A DNA stretch of 64,000 nt from contig NZ_CP041241.1 of assembly GCF_013488225.1 (NCBI RefSeq), positions 1,240,001 to 1,304,000 of the forward strand, given 5' to 3'. This DNA comes from Sinorhizobium mexicanum (GTDB taxonomy: Bacteria > Pseudomonadota > Alphaproteobacteria > Rhizobiales > Rhizobiaceae). Shown here in pieces: positions 25,159 to 34,358 of this stretch; position 1 is the stretch's first letter; the number at the start of each line of letters is the position of its first letter. The translations under genes were made by a program, and so were the position numbers. Under the pieces are notes generated by a model that saw only the letters and a program-made list of their open reading frames with translations, was not told where the DNA came from and ran no database searches.

Positions 25159-26868
25159 ATGTTTTACAAGTCACTCATCACGTTTGCATCTTTAGCCGCT
25201 ATCTTGTTCCGTGCTGAACCTTGCATGGGCGAGGATCATCCTGAAACGCCGATCACCTTGCTGGAGGAGACCATCAGCCAGTACGCCCCCATCGTCGCCG
25301 ACACCTTCTCCGTCGTTGATAATAATGATCTAGTCGTCGTTCACGAGGGTACCAGGGACGATCGCGGCACCATTCAGGCGGCGTGGAACGCAGCGGCTGG
25401 AAACAGGGGCGCAGTCCTGATGAAAGAGCCGCTCCGGCCTCGCGGCCAGCTGACCCTTAGAAGCGATCTGCATGTACAGTGGTTGCATGGCGCTTACACG
25501 TATTTTGATGGGTTTTCCCGGACGGGTTCACTCATCCAGAACCTTGATCCGGACTCTAGCAGTCCTCGCTCAATCGTCTCCAATATCACATTGGAAAATC
25601 CGCAGCTTGATGGCTCGTTCTACCCTTCTCCCGTCGAACTCGAGGTTTTGAGTTCCACAAGCAATACCGTGACCTTTAGAGCTAACGCCTCTGCTGTTGA
25701 CGGGTTCTATGTCGGTCTGTGTTTGGAGGATACCGGCGGTGCGAACGGCGGCGGGCTCCGCATCGTCACTCACTACGACGGGTCAACAAGGACCGCCACG
25801 CATTCTACCCCATGGTCGCGCAACCCACCCGCGGGAACGAGAATTCTGGCCGGCTGGAACGATAACCTGATCGGCGTCGCGGCCGGAGCGGGTCACCTCA
25901 GGATCATTGGTGGCTCAATGCGAAATCTGGCCGCCGAGAAAATGGTACCGTCCGGCACAGGCGGCAAGGGAGTGAGTGGAGAACAGGGCGTCGTGGATCT
26001 CAACGTGATCGGAACGTCGTTTGATGGCGTCCACAACCCGCTGTTTGCCCAAGGAGTAGAGGGGACATTCGCCAATGGTGAGAGGAAGCGAGCCGTTGTC
26101 CGCTGGGAGAATATATATGCGAAGAACGGCGGCTCTTTGCTAACAGCGGCGGGTATCAACTCCACCGCTGACCCTGATGGCGACACCAACGACAGCGTGA
26201 TCATAGCGAACAATATCAAATACGAGAATTTCGGCCATTCTCCACACCGCATCGTCCGCGGCGACCGGCAAAAGTCAGGCATCATCAACTTCCTAGAGGC
26301 CCAGAACGTCAGTATCAGCAACGTGCGGGGGCGGAATGACCCCAGTTATCCGAGCACATCGCCAGGATACCCGACAGACTATCGCACACGTGTCGGATAC
26401 GGGCTGACGGGCAGCGTCGGCGCTATGATATGGGGTTGGGGGCGAAACCTAAGCATCAACAGCTTCGTTCACCATGGCAAGGTAGATAACGTAGTAGTAG
26501 TGCGTCGCGGTCGAGCGCTTGGTGACGACGCAGGCCCGACTGGGGCCCCACAGAACTGCTTCAATTGGTCTTTCAAGGGTATTGAGCACCACGGTGTCAT
26601 CAACGAATACATCGTTCGCATCGACCCCAACCCCTCGTTACGGGTGGCTGCAGACGAATTGACCGGCGAAATGGAGATTGCTGTCGACGGAAACGTCCTA
26701 ACCGGTGGCCTCATCGATCCGAGCATGGCCGCTTTCGCGAACCTAACACTGACCCTAACCGACCGCGTCGGGGGCAAAACGGTAATTGGCACACCCCAGC
26801 AAATTCTCGCGGTCGGCAACACCTTCGCATCTTACAGCGCAGGCTTGACTGACCTGCGACTCAAATAG
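25159..26868 (+). CDS. Secreted parallel beta-helix protein (pectate-lyase-superfamily-like)
   Basis: A 569-residue exported protein with a signal peptide (cleavage near EPCMG/ED). The segment DDRGTIQAAWNAAAGNRGAV resembles the start of pectate-lyase-3/tailspike-type beta helices, and the middle has many short strand repeats (IVSNITLENPQLDGS, LRIIGGSMRNLA, VVDLNVIGTSFDGV, NVSISNVRG, LSINSFVHHGKVDNVVVV). No catalytic residues can be assigned. Such folds act on polysaccharides (lyases, depolymerases, epimerases) or as adhesins. It lies 5 kb from the capsule locus, inside the IS nest, so a link to surface polysaccharide is possible but inferred. Confidence 0.65.
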   Translation: MFYKSLITFASLAAILFRAEPCMGEDHPETPITLLEETISQYAPIVADTFSVVDNNDLVVVHEGTRDDRGTIQAAWNAAAGNRGAVLMKEPLRPRGQLTLRSDLHVQWLHGAYTYFDGFSRTGSLIQNLDPDSSSPRSIVSNITLENPQLDGSFYPSPVELEVLSSTSNTVTFRANASAVDGFYVGLCLEDTGGANGGGLRIVTHYDGSTRTATHSTPWSRNPPAGTRILAGWNDNLIGVAAGAGHLRIIGGSMRNLAAEKMVPSGTGGKGVSGEQGVVDLNVIGTSFDGVHNPLFAQGVEGTFANGERKRAVVRWENIYAKNGGSLLTAAGINSTADPDGDTNDSVIIANNIKYENFGHSPHRIVRGDRQKSGIINFLEAQNVSISNVRGRNDPSYPSTSPGYPTDYRTRVGYGLTGSVGAMIWGWGRNLSINSFVHHGKVDNVVVVRRGRALGDDAGPTGAPQNCFNWSFKGIEHHGVINEYIVRIDPNPSLRVAADELTGEMEIAVDGNVLTGGLIDPSMAAFANLTLTLTDRVGGKTVIGTPQQILAVGNTFASYSAGLTDLRLK

Positions 26869-27267
26869 GCGTATGATCCATTGTTTTCCCTAGCCCCTTG
26901 AACGACGCGTGCCGCAGGTTCAGTCTTCTGTCCGGGGCAACGCTCAACCTCGACGACAGAGTATAGAACGCATTCGCAATAGGCGTATCGTATAGGCAGG
27001 GACGCAAGTTTCCCAGGTCCGACGTCCGCAATTAAAGAGGCCCTTCTCTCGCAACGAAAGGAGGGGCCCGCGTCTGAACGTTCGAATTCACAGAGACCGC
27101 AACCTATTAACCAACTATTCGCCCCTTGCAAGGGCGCCGGCCGCATCGCGCGAGTTCTTTTGGTTAACTCAACTTTTATGAGACATTTCGCTTGCGCCGC
27201 TCGGCTATCCTGTGCACAAGCACGGCAGGTCTCCCAAGCCAAGCATCCCAGTTGTAGGATTTCTTCA
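26869..27267. other. Intergenic stretch with an imperfect hairpin
   Basis: An imperfect inverted repeat lies at about 27037-27066 (GGCCC ... GGGGCC arms). Read leftwards it is followed by a short T-rich run, so it could end a minus-strand transcript, but none is evident. No gene seen. Confidence 0.3.
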
Positions 27268-27483
27268 ATGTGGATTTCACTCACAACAACCAATCAGACT
27301 AAAACCGTTGTCGACTTCAGCAAGGTGCTGCACGCCAACGATCACCCCAACGGGACGCAGATCGTCTTCGACGCTTCCGTACCCGATAAAGATAACGGGG
27401 CCCCAACCCCAAAGATCATCTACGTCGTGGAGCGGATCGAAGTGATCGAGAGGACGCTCCGAGCAAGGAAGGCTCGCAAGTAG
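27268..27483 (+). CDS. Small hypothetical protein
   Basis: A 71-residue soluble protein from ATG 27268, with AGGA about 9 bp upstream. It has beta-strand-like segments (TNQTKTVVDFSKVL, GTQIVFDASV, PKIIYVVERIEVIERTL) and a basic C-terminus. Not recognised. It stands alone between the beta-helix gene and IS66 debris. Confidence 0.45.
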   Translation: MWISLTTTNQTKTVVDFSKVLHANDHPNGTQIVFDASVPDKDNGAPTPKIIYVVERIEVIERTLRARKARK

Positions 27484-27499
27484 CTAAGATGCTTTGTCG

Positions 27500-27800
27500 C
27501 CGGTGATCCCGCCATAGGCGGCGATGGCCTGCATGATCGCGGCGTTCTGGGTTATTGAGCGCCAGATCGACATTGTGGCAGGTCATCACCGCCCAGCGCC
27601 CCGCGAAGTTGAGCGAGGAATCGCGCAGATAGGTCGCCTCCTGCCGGTAAAGGGGAGGCGATATAGGCGAGCAGCCGCCTCCGTCGGCAGGCCGCTATCA
27701 ATGACGTGTGCTGGCGCTAAGGCCTGAACCACGCCGTCGCGGCCTCGGAACACGTATTTGGGGCGGCGCGACGTCCAGCCACCCGGAGCGGTTCTCGCCG
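27500..27800 (-). pseudogene. N-terminal-region fragment of an IS66-family TnpC
   Basis: One minus frame reads RRPKYVFRGRDGVVQALAPA and HVIDSGLPTEA, the IS66 TnpC segment after the zinc-finger-like domain; a neighbouring frame has ENRSGWLDVAPPQ just before it and SPLYRQEATYLRD just after. The frame changes show a decayed element different from the intact copy that follows. Confidence 0.6.
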
Positions 27801-27814
27801 ATCAAAACCCTTTC

Positions 27815-27920
27815 CTGCCCGGCGCCGTCGGCCGTGACTTCCGGCTCGATAACCCTTTGATGGTGTTGGTGAGGGACGGCGGTCTCGACCGTTCAATGGT
27901 TCGCTTTCCGCGTTTCGATT
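27815..27920 (+). pseudogene. IS66-family tnpB, 5' part (interrupted by the IS66 element)
   Basis: The plus strand reads GRDFRLDNPLMVLVRDGGLD then, one base out of frame, PFNGSLSAFR, the middle of an IS66 TnpB. The sequence continues in the same frame on the other side of the inserted element at 30503 (FRLKRADRVRIVWW), with TTTCGATT duplicated at the junction. Confidence 0.65.
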
Positions 27921-27986
27921 GTAAGCGCTCATTTCCCCGCACGTTGACGGCCCTTGCAACTGATCGCTTTCAGACGGACGCGTCGG

Positions 27987-29558
27987 TCAGGCTGCGGCGG
28001 CCTTGAGGAAGTTGAAGGGCAGGAGATCGTCGATAGCTACGTTCTGAGGGCGCTGAGGCAGTTCAGTAAGGACGTGGCGTAACCAGGCTAATGGCTCGAC
28101 GCCACAGGCGCGGCAAGTCAGCATCAGGCTATAGATGACTGCGCTAGCTCTGGCTCCGTCAACGGTATCGCTGAACAGCCAACTCTTTCTGCCGGTTGCA
28201 AAAATTCTGATATCGCGCTCCAGAAGATTGTTGTCGATCGGCATCCTGCCGTCCTCGGTGTGGCGCGTCAGATAGTCCCACTGGTTCAGAGTGTAGGACA
28301 CAGCGTCGCCGAGCTTGCTGTCCGGCAAGACCTTCGGCGCGATGTCGTCGAGCCAAGCCTTGAGTGCGTTCAGGACGGGCACGCTGTGCTGTTGGCGAGA
28401 GCGCCGAATGCAGTCGGCCTGCGTTTCACCATCCTCGGGTTTTCTGTCCCTGGCCTGCCTTTCAATCCGGTAGAGCTGTTCGAAGAAGCGGAGTGCCTGC
28501 TCCGGTGGTCCGCCACCCTTCTTTCTCGCCTTGAGGGCGTCGACAAAGCGTCGTCTGGAATGGGCCATACACCCAAGATGGGTTGCCCCATCCAGCGTGC
28601 GCCAGGCGGAATAGCCATCACTCATCACTATCCCGCGATAATCGCCGAGGAAGGTTTGCGGGTATATCTGGCCGCGGCCCGGCTGATAATCGAGCAGCAC
28701 GATCGGCTCGTCACTGTCCTCGCCGCTTCGGTAAGCCCACATATATGACGTGCTGGCGGCCTCTCGATCCTTTTCCTTTAGGACCTGAACAGTCGTCTCG
28801 TCGCCATGGATGAGGGGCTGCGATCTGAGCCGCAGCTTCAGGGCGTTATAGATGCGGGAGAGATGCTTTTCGCTCGAGCCGATCACCCAGTGGCCCAGAG
28901 CGCCACGGCTGACAGGAACACCTGCGCGCTCGAATGCCTGCGCCAAGCGGTAGAGCGGTGTGCCGTCGACATACTTATGAACGAGCGCGAAGGCCAGCGT
29001 CGAAGCCGTGGCGATGCTGCCCGGCAAGGGCTGCGCGGGCATCGGCGCGATCACGACCGGGGTGTTGATCCCGGTGCGGTCGCAATGACGGCAAGCATAT
29101 TTGAACCGCACATTCTGCAGGACCTTCGCCTTCACCTCGATATGAAGTTGCTCGGTAACGGTCTCGCCCATGCGATGCATCTGGTGACGGCAGCATGGAC
29201 AGGCCTTCTTATCGTCGGGAAGGTCATACTCGACACGCTCGCGCGGCAGGTTTTCCGGCAAGGCCTTGCGGCCGCGCTTCTTTCCCGTCGTGCCGTCGGT
29301 CGCCGGCAAGCCCGTGTCCGGCAGAGCAACGACATCGCCATCTTCGTTGTCGGCATCGTCCTCATCCGCGGCCTGTTCGGCTTCATTGAAGAGGCGGTCA
29401 ATGTGCTTTTCGCTCTTCGGCGCAAAACGATGCAGCCGTGCAAGCGCCAACTCTTCCTCGAGTTTGACGACGCGTTCTGTGAGCTGGCGGTTCTCCGCCT
29501 GCAGCGCAGCAATACGCGCCATCAGCTCTTCAACAGTCGGTTCGCCGGATCGATTCAT
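27987..29558 (-). CDS. tnpC: IS66-family transposase TnpC
   Basis: The 523-residue DDE transposase. It has an N-terminal coiled coil (MARIAALQAENRQLTERVVK) typical of IS66 TnpC, a zinc-binding-like CPCCRHQMHRMGE and CRHC pair, then the catalytic domain: HGDETTVQVL (Asp), IVMSDGYSAWRTL (Asp) and MPIDNNLLERDIR (Glu), followed by the C-terminal PLAWLRHVLTELPQ segment. Full length and no frameshift. It lies 54 bp after tnpB. Confidence 0.95.
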   Translation of the reverse strand: MNRSGEPTVEELMARIAALQAENRQLTERVVKLEEELALARLHRFAPKSEKHIDRLFNEAEQAADEDDADNEDGDVVALPDTGLPATDGTTGKKRGRKALPENLPRERVEYDLPDDKKACPCCRHQMHRMGETVTEQLHIEVKAKVLQNVRFKYACRHCDRTGINTPVVIAPMPAQPLPGSIATASTLAFALVHKYVDGTPLYRLAQAFERAGVPVSRGALGHWVIGSSEKHLSRIYNALKLRLRSQPLIHGDETTVQVLKEKDREAASTSYMWAYRSGEDSDEPIVLLDYQPGRGQIYPQTFLGDYRGIVMSDGYSAWRTLDGATHLGCMAHSRRRFVDALKARKKGGGPPEQALRFFEQLYRIERQARDRKPEDGETQADCIRRSRQQHSVPVLNALKAWLDDIAPKVLPDSKLGDAVSYTLNQWDYLTRHTEDGRMPIDNNLLERDIRIFATGRKSWLFSDTVDGARASAVIYSLMLTCRACGVEPLAWLRHVLTELPQRPQNVAIDDLLPFNFLKAAAA

Positions 29559-29612
29559 CAGATTCTTGAATCGAAAGCATGCCGCCGCGTCAACCGCGGA
29601 GTTCGAGAGCCC

Positions 29613-29966
29613 TCAACCAGCAACCTGATATTGCCGCACCGGATGGCGGACCATTGCATCGATATCGATGCCGTCGAGGAGCCAGTGCAATTGCTCGGTC
29701 GTAAGCTGAACGACCGCCGCCTCCCGGCGAGGCCACCGGAACTTGTCCTCGGTCAGCCGCTTCAGAACCAGCACAAAGCCGGATCGGTCGAAGAACAAGA
29801 GCTTCATCCGATCGCGACGGCGATTGCAGAACGCAAAAACCGCCGGCGCAAACGGATCGAGCGCCATCGTCTCCTGAACCAGCACCGCAAGGCTGTTGAT
29901 GCCGGCCCTGAAGTCGATCGGCTCGCGGTGAAGGTAGACTTGAAGGTCAGCGCCCAGTGTGAACAT
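29613..29966 (-). CDS. tnpB: IS66-family accessory protein TnpB
   Basis: A 117-residue Orf2 protein needed for IS66 transposition. The consensus REPIDFRAGINSLAVLVQE, FAFCNRRRDRMKLLFFDRSG and LTTEQLHWLLDGIDI is complete. ATG 29966 overlaps the end of tnpA, so the two are translationally coupled. Confidence 0.92.
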   Translation of the reverse strand: MFTLGADLQVYLHREPIDFRAGINSLAVLVQETMALDPFAPAVFAFCNRRRDRMKLLFFDRSGFVLVLKRLTEDKFRWPRREAAVVQLTTEQLHWLLDGIDIDAMVRHPVRQYQVAG

Positions 29967-30420
29967 GACCCAACGCTCCGATGACCGCTGCCAACGCATC
30001 CACATCACCGCATTCCAGCGTCAGCTTCACCCCGTTCGGCAGTGACGCGCTCACCTTGGCTGGAGAGGAAAAAGGCGCAGCCCTTTTCGATGCCGACCCA
30101 CGCACTCCATCGCAAGTCCCCGGCAAATCCACCGCAGCCATGCTGCTCTGTCGCAGCAAGGCCCGATCGGAAGTGCTTTCAATCTGAACCGGGATAAACG
30201 ACGGTGATGAGGACGGCGGGAGGGACTGGGTCTCCGTGCGCTTCTTTATCCACTTCCGAAGAAGGTTCGCATTGACCCCATGTTCGAGCGCAAGCCTCGA
30301 TACCGACACGCCAGGCTCAAGGCAGGCCGAGACAAGACGGTTCTTCGATGCGGGGTCGTATCGGCGTCTCCCGTTCCGACCAACAAGCCTTACCTGCAGT
30401 TTCTGATCATCTTCTTCCAT
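29947..30420 (-). CDS. tnpA: IS66-family accessory protein TnpA
   Basis: A 157-residue Orf1 protein with an N-terminal helix-turn-helix (RRYDPASKNRLVSACLEPGV, SRLALEHGVNANLLRKWIKK) and an acidic C-terminal end (LTLECGDVDALAAVIGALG). The start at ATG 30420 (MEEDDQKLQ) is preferred; the frame is open further to the IS end. Confidence 0.9.
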   Translation of the reverse strand: MEEDDQKLQVRLVGRNGRRRYDPASKNRLVSACLEPGVSVSRLALEHGVNANLLRKWIKKRTETQSLPPSSSPSFIPVQIESTSDRALLRQSSMAAVDLPGTCDGVRGSASKRAAPFSSPAKVSASLPNGVKLTLECGDVDALAAVIGALGHVHTGR

Positions 30421-30502
30421 CACAAGGTGTCCACCTATTTTGGTGGACACCTCATGCATCAGAGCACTCAACAGCAAAAGGTGCGGGGAAATTCGCGCTT
30501 AC

Positions 30503-30722
30503 TTTCGATTGAAGCGGGCGGACCGTGTTCGGATCGTTTGGTGGGCGGCGGCGGGGTTTGCCGCTATTCGAAAACTCCGGAAGACCGAGGCTTCTGCTGG
30601 TCGGGCACATCGCCGGCGCGGATGCGGTCTGGACCATTCGCAGTTGATGGCGCCTCTGGGCCAGGCTCGATTGGAAAAAGATCCGCCCGGCCAAGGTCAG
30701 GCGGCCGTTGCTGACGGGCTGA
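30503..30722 (+). pseudogene. IS66-family tnpB, 3' part (other side of the insertion)
   Basis: Continues the TnpB frame broken at 27920: FRLKRADRVRIVWW, then frameshifted pieces LEKTEFCW-like, LDHSQLMA and LLTG before TGA at 30720-30722. Several frame changes show decay. Confidence 0.6.
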
Positions 30723-30805
30723 AAGCGGTCTGCTACAATCATGTGGCTGTAGCGGTTGGGAAAGCGGCTGTTTTTGTTCTCTATTGCCTCCCATGGTTTT
30801 GCCTG

Positions 30806-31190
30806 CTTTCCGACGACGTCGATGCGCTGAAAGCGATGATCCTCGCAATGGCCGAGGAGCGAGCTGCGAACGAGGTACGACTTGCAGCCGCGGCGGCAGA
30901 GGTCGCCCGGCTGAAGGCCGTCGAGAAAAAGCGCCAATGAGCGGATCGCCAACCTCACGTCGATCCTGAAAGTATTGCAGCGCACGCAACATGGCACGCG
31001 GCCCGAACGGCTACGCCTGGCTGTCAACGACGAACAGGTGTCCTTTGCGTTCGAGCAGGTCGAAATCGGCCTTTCGGAAATCCAGAGCGAACTCAAACCG
31101 CGCGGCCGCGGACACGCCGAAGCGTGCGCCGCTTCCGCGCAAGGGCGTTGCCAGTCACCTTGAACGCATCGAGGAGACGCGGCTCCCTTG
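30806..31190 (+). pseudogene. 5' part of an IS66-family tnpC (relic)
   Basis: Follows the tnpB remnant on the same strand. It reads SDDVDALKAMILAMAEERAA, EVARLKAVEK (coiled coil), then in a second frame LKVLQRTQHGTRPERLRLAV and FAFEQVEIGLSEIQSEL, then in a third KRAPLPRKGVASHLERIEE. This is the IS66 TnpC N-terminus with two frameshifts; the catalytic part is gone. Confidence 0.7.
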
Positions 31191-31345
31191 CGGAAGTCGA
31201 CTGGCGGCACGACACGTAAACCACAAATGCGGAAGCGAGCATGCCTTGCGGACCACCCGGAGAATCTTGGTCAGGTGATCGGGATCGACATCGGCGCCGG
31301 CGCGTACCACGATATCACCCACGACGCGTGAACTTGACTGGCGCG
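31185..31345 (-). pseudogene. IS66-like tnpA end and tnpB start (relic)
   Basis: On the minus strand GDIVVRAGADVDPDHLTKIL, RVVRKA resembles the C-terminus of IS66 TnpA, and PPVDFRKGAA just downstream resembles the start of TnpB. Both are short and broken. Confidence 0.4.
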
Positions 31346-31611
31346 CTCGCGCCCTCCGTCAAGGCAACCATTCCCGACGAAAGCGCAGGCGCCTCTCCGG
31401 TTACCAGGTCGTTGCAGGTGACGACGCCGCCGGCGAGTTGCGCCGCGATGGCATTGAGGCAGTGCGTCAGGCCTGCCGGGACGACAGCCTCCAGCTGCTG
31501 CAACAGAGTGACCTTGCTTAAGGTGATGTCGGATTTTACAACGACGGTCGAGGTTTGCACGCAGGCTCATCAGATGCTCCCAGAGCCACAGACATTTGCG
31601 AAATGGACGCA

Positions 31612-31918
31612 TCAGTTGTAGACGGCCCTCGATGGATCGAAACGGGCGCGGGTTGGGTTGTTGTCGCGCAGGTTGCCGCGCTGCCGCTCTGAGGGCAGGA
31701 CGCGGGTTCGCCGTGTCGTATTTCTTCATCGCATAGCGGATCTTCTTGTTTGCACCGGCCGGCGTCGAGGCAAGCCTGATGTGCATGGCATCCGGACCCG
31801 TGACGATGACCGACGAAATCGCCGGCGGCGTGCCATCGTCGGTGTATTCGAAGCCTTCACGTTGCCCGCCCGCTCGGAGAACGTCGTCGTACCGAGCACC
31901 TGCGGCGATCGACATCAT
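31612..31918 (-). pseudogene. C-terminal fragment of a secreted esterase-like protein
   Basis: Minus-strand residues GFEYTDDGTPPAISSVIVTG, GPDAMHIRLASTPAGANKKI, RYAMK, then one frame over RGNLRDNNPTRARFDPSRAV and YN before TGA at 31612-31614. The IRYA...RGNLRD pattern resembles the C-terminus of sialate-O-acetylesterase/SGNH-type proteins, but this rests on memory of the pattern only. N-terminal catalytic part absent. Confidence 0.35.
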
Positions 31919-32132
31919 TTATCTTGCGGCGGAATGGCCACGCTCCAAACGCAAAGCCCCACCAGCATGCTTGAAACCAGATCACGTAAGAAGTTCGCGC
32001 CAACATTGCCAGAGCTGATCGAAAGATTTGACATGAAACGCCACCAACCAGTGCCAAGATACGGCGAATGAAGGCTGGCCGAGATGTGGGCGGACATGTA
32101 TATAGCAGTGGGTTTTCTTGGGTTGAGCGCCG

Positions 32133-33443
32133 ATGGTGGTGACTAAGCGACAGACAGAGGCGGCGGAAGCGGCAGGCGACTACGCAATCACTGCTCGGGC
32201 AACAGGGCTGGTGTCGACTTTTGCCGTCCACATCACGGAATGGAAAAAGGCCTTTCTTAGGCGATATTTCCCTCAAAGACACTTCCATTTCCTACCAAAA
32301 GATCTGAGTGAGCGCGATTTCGAGCGTCTCTGGAAGCCTCGAATTCAAGGGGAACGGGCCGCGGAACTTTTCGTTTGGGGCACGGAACTGCCTACAGCAC
32401 TGGCCGCGCTCGCCAGGGTGCAGAACATTCCTGTCTGGTTTCTGGAGGACGGCCTTCTCCGTTCGGCGCGCCCCAGCGCCAGCCGCACCCCTCCCCTCTC
32501 GCTGGCGCTCGACCGCCGAACTCCCTATTTCGATTGCCGCAAGCCCTCCGATCTCGAAGCGCTGCTTGACGCCTACAATTTCGAGGCGGATCGGCCGCTG
32601 ATGGAGCGTGCCCGGGCAGGAATTGATCTGCTGCTGCGAAGCGGCATCAGCAAATACAACGACGAGCGCACTCAGACAGCGGAAGAGGTCTATGGTGAAA
32701 AGACACGCAAGCGCGTGCTCGTCGTCGGCCAGGTAGAGGACGACGCCTCAATTCTCTACGGATGTCTTGGCCGGACGAGCAACAACGATCTGGTGCGGCT
32801 CGCCGCTGCGGAGCAGCCGGACGCCCAGATCCTGTACAGGCCGCATCCAGACGTTCTGAGCCGCGTGCGTGCCTTGAAGTCCAATCCGGCCGACGTAGCG
32901 CATCTCTGCGAGATCGTGACCGACAGGCTTCCGCTTGCAGAGGCACTGCGTACCGTGGACCACGTCTATACGATCACCTCGCTCGCGGGCTTCGAGGCGC
33001 TGATGCGCTGCATAAAGGTCACAACGGCCGGATGTCCCTTCTATTCCGGCTGGGGCCTGACGGATGACAGGCAGCCGAACCCACGTCGAGGGCGGAAACT
33101 CAGCCTGGAGGCGCTTTTCGCCGGCGCCTATCTCCTCTACCCTCGCTACTTCGATCCCGAAACCGGAGGACAAACAACATTCGAGGAGACCGTCGCCACC
33201 ATCCGAAGGCAAATCGAGGAGCCGGAAGCGCTCTCTCCCCAGCGGCCGGCATGGCGCGCCTGGGGGCCATATGGCATCCTCGGCTGGCGCCACCTGCTCA
33301 CCGCCGCCGTGATGCCGGCGATCCGCCACCTGGGCAATGACCGCGACGTCGAAGAATTCAGGGCCGATCCCATCCGCTTCTTCCGTGGTCTTTCCGACCA
33401 CCGACTCAGGATCATCGGCCGCATTCTCTATCCATTCGGATGA
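32133..33443 (+). CDS. KpsC-like capsule beta-Kdo transferase (single domain)
   Basis: A 436-residue cytoplasmic glycosyltransferase of the capsule_synth (KpsC/LipB) family, which builds the poly-Kdo linker between capsule and lipid anchor. The conserved blocks are VWGTELPTALAAL, FLEDGLLRS, ISKYN, VLVVGQVEDDASI, YRPHPDV, VYTITSLAGFEALMR and PFYSGWGLTDDR. E. coli KpsC has two such domains; this protein has one. It begins the plus-strand set that continues with KpsT and KpsE. No clear ribosome site before ATG 32133. S. meliloti rkp-3 genes of this family are the nearest known context. Confidence 0.85.
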   Translation: MVVTKRQTEAAEAAGDYAITARATGLVSTFAVHITEWKKAFLRRYFPQRHFHFLPKDLSERDFERLWKPRIQGERAAELFVWGTELPTALAALARVQNIPVWFLEDGLLRSARPSASRTPPLSLALDRRTPYFDCRKPSDLEALLDAYNFEADRPLMERARAGIDLLLRSGISKYNDERTQTAEEVYGEKTRKRVLVVGQVEDDASILYGCLGRTSNNDLVRLAAAEQPDAQILYRPHPDVLSRVRALKSNPADVAHLCEIVTDRLPLAEALRTVDHVYTITSLAGFEALMRCIKVTTAGCPFYSGWGLTDDRQPNPRRGRKLSLEALFAGAYLLYPRYFDPETGGQTTFEETVATIRRQIEEPEALSPQRPAWRAWGPYGILGWRHLLTAAVMPAIRHLGNDRDVEEFRADPIRFFRGLSDHRLRIIGRILYPFG

Positions 33444-33698
33444 GTGACGTGAGCCTAATCGTCCACTCATCTTCGTGTCGTCGGCGCCGCGTCCTGGTAC
33501 GCGAATGGAGTAGCAGCCACCGCGATCTGCTGCTCCTGTCATCCGCTCGTCTACATCACCACGTGCCTCCGGCGGGGTGGGGTCTATCGGAATGTCGCGC
33601 AGTTGGATTAGGCTTGGATTGTCTTTACCGAATCGCATTTCTGACATTGTTTGGCGGAATGCTTGTGCTTACCCTTTCCCAAAGACGCTGAGAAACGA

Positions 33699-34358
33699 AT
33701 GATCCGGTTCGAGCAGGCGACGAAATATGCCCGTACCAAGGGCATTAAGAAGCCGATTATTGAGGACGCCTCGCTCACCCTTAACCGGGGAAAGAGTGTC
33801 GGCCTGCTCGGCCGCAATGGCGCCGGCAAATCGACGCTGCTGCGATTGATTGCCGGCGCGATCCGGCTGGATAAAGGGCGGATTATCCGCCGCGGCAAGA
33901 TATCTTGGCCGTTGGGCTTTCAAGGAAGTTTTCAGGGTTCAATGACAGGCGAACAGAATGTGCGCTTCGTCGCACGCATCTACGGGCTGGACACTGAACA
34001 GCTCATTGACTACGTGAAGGAGTTCGCTGAACTTGGACCATTCTTCAGGGCGCCCGTCGGGACCTATTCTTCAGGAATGAAAGCACGTCTGGCGTTCGGC
34101 TTGAGCATGGGCATTCATTTTGACTATTATCTGGTAGATGAAATTACTGCTGTTGGTGACGCAAATTTTAAGAAGAAATGTCAGGCTATCTTTGACACCA
34201 AACTCCGGGATTCCGACGTGATCATGGTTTCACATAGTACCAGCACGATCCGCGACTACTGCGATTGCGGCGTCGTGCTGGAAAAGGGCAAGCTCACCTA
34301 TTATGAGGATGTCGAGGACGCGATCGACGCGCACGACAGGAACATGAAGGGCAACTGA
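33699..34358 (+). CDS. kpsT: Capsule ABC transporter ATP-binding protein (KpsT type)
   Basis: A 219-residue ATPase that powers export of group 2-type capsule with KpsM. Walker A GRNGAGKSTLLRL is at residues 38-50, the short KpsT-type signature YSSGMKARLAFGLSM near 130, Walker B FDYYLVDEITAVGD and the switch His in IMVSHS follow. The start ATG 33699 is chosen to begin with IRFEQATKYA. The stop TGA is directly followed by the ATG of the KpsE gene. Its permease partner (kpsM) is 17 kb away on the other strand. The S. meliloti counterpart is rkpS. Confidence 0.92.
   Translation: MIRFEQATKYARTKGIKKPIIEDASLTLNRGKSVGLLGRNGAGKSTLLRLIAGAIRLDKGRIIRRGKISWPLGFQGSFQGSMTGEQNVRFVARIYGLDTEQLIDYVKEFAELGPFFRAPVGTYSSGMKARLAFGLSMGIHFDYYLVDEITAVGDANFKKKCQAIFDTKLRDSDVIMVSHSTSTIRDYCDCGVVLEKGKLTYYEDVEDAIDAHDRNMKGN

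Larger units (their letters stand above)
27921..30502 (-). mobile_element. Complete IS66-family insertion sequence, copy 1 (2582 bp)
   Basis: The ends are imperfect inverted repeats beginning GTAAGCGC, at 27921-27942 and 30481-30502 (complementary). The element is flanked by a perfect 8-bp target duplication TTTCGATT (27913-27920 and 30503-30510), the duplication length usual for IS66. It carries tnpA, tnpB and tnpC in order on the minus strand, all intact. It is inserted in the tnpB of an older IS66-type relic. A copy with no difference seen in the translated genes lies at 61590 in the opposite orientation. Confidence 0.93.

Noticed and set aside
28806..29984. 392-codon plus-strand open frame over tnpC/tnpB
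   Set aside because: Antisense of the IS66 genes; the same frame appears opposite copy 2 (62108-63286).
32748..33647. 299-codon minus-strand open frame over the KpsC-like gene
   Set aside because: Shadow of a conserved capsule gene.
33440..33691. Possible small gene between the KpsC-like gene and kpsT
   Set aside because: Arg/Ser/His-rich composition, no domain and no convincing ribosome site.
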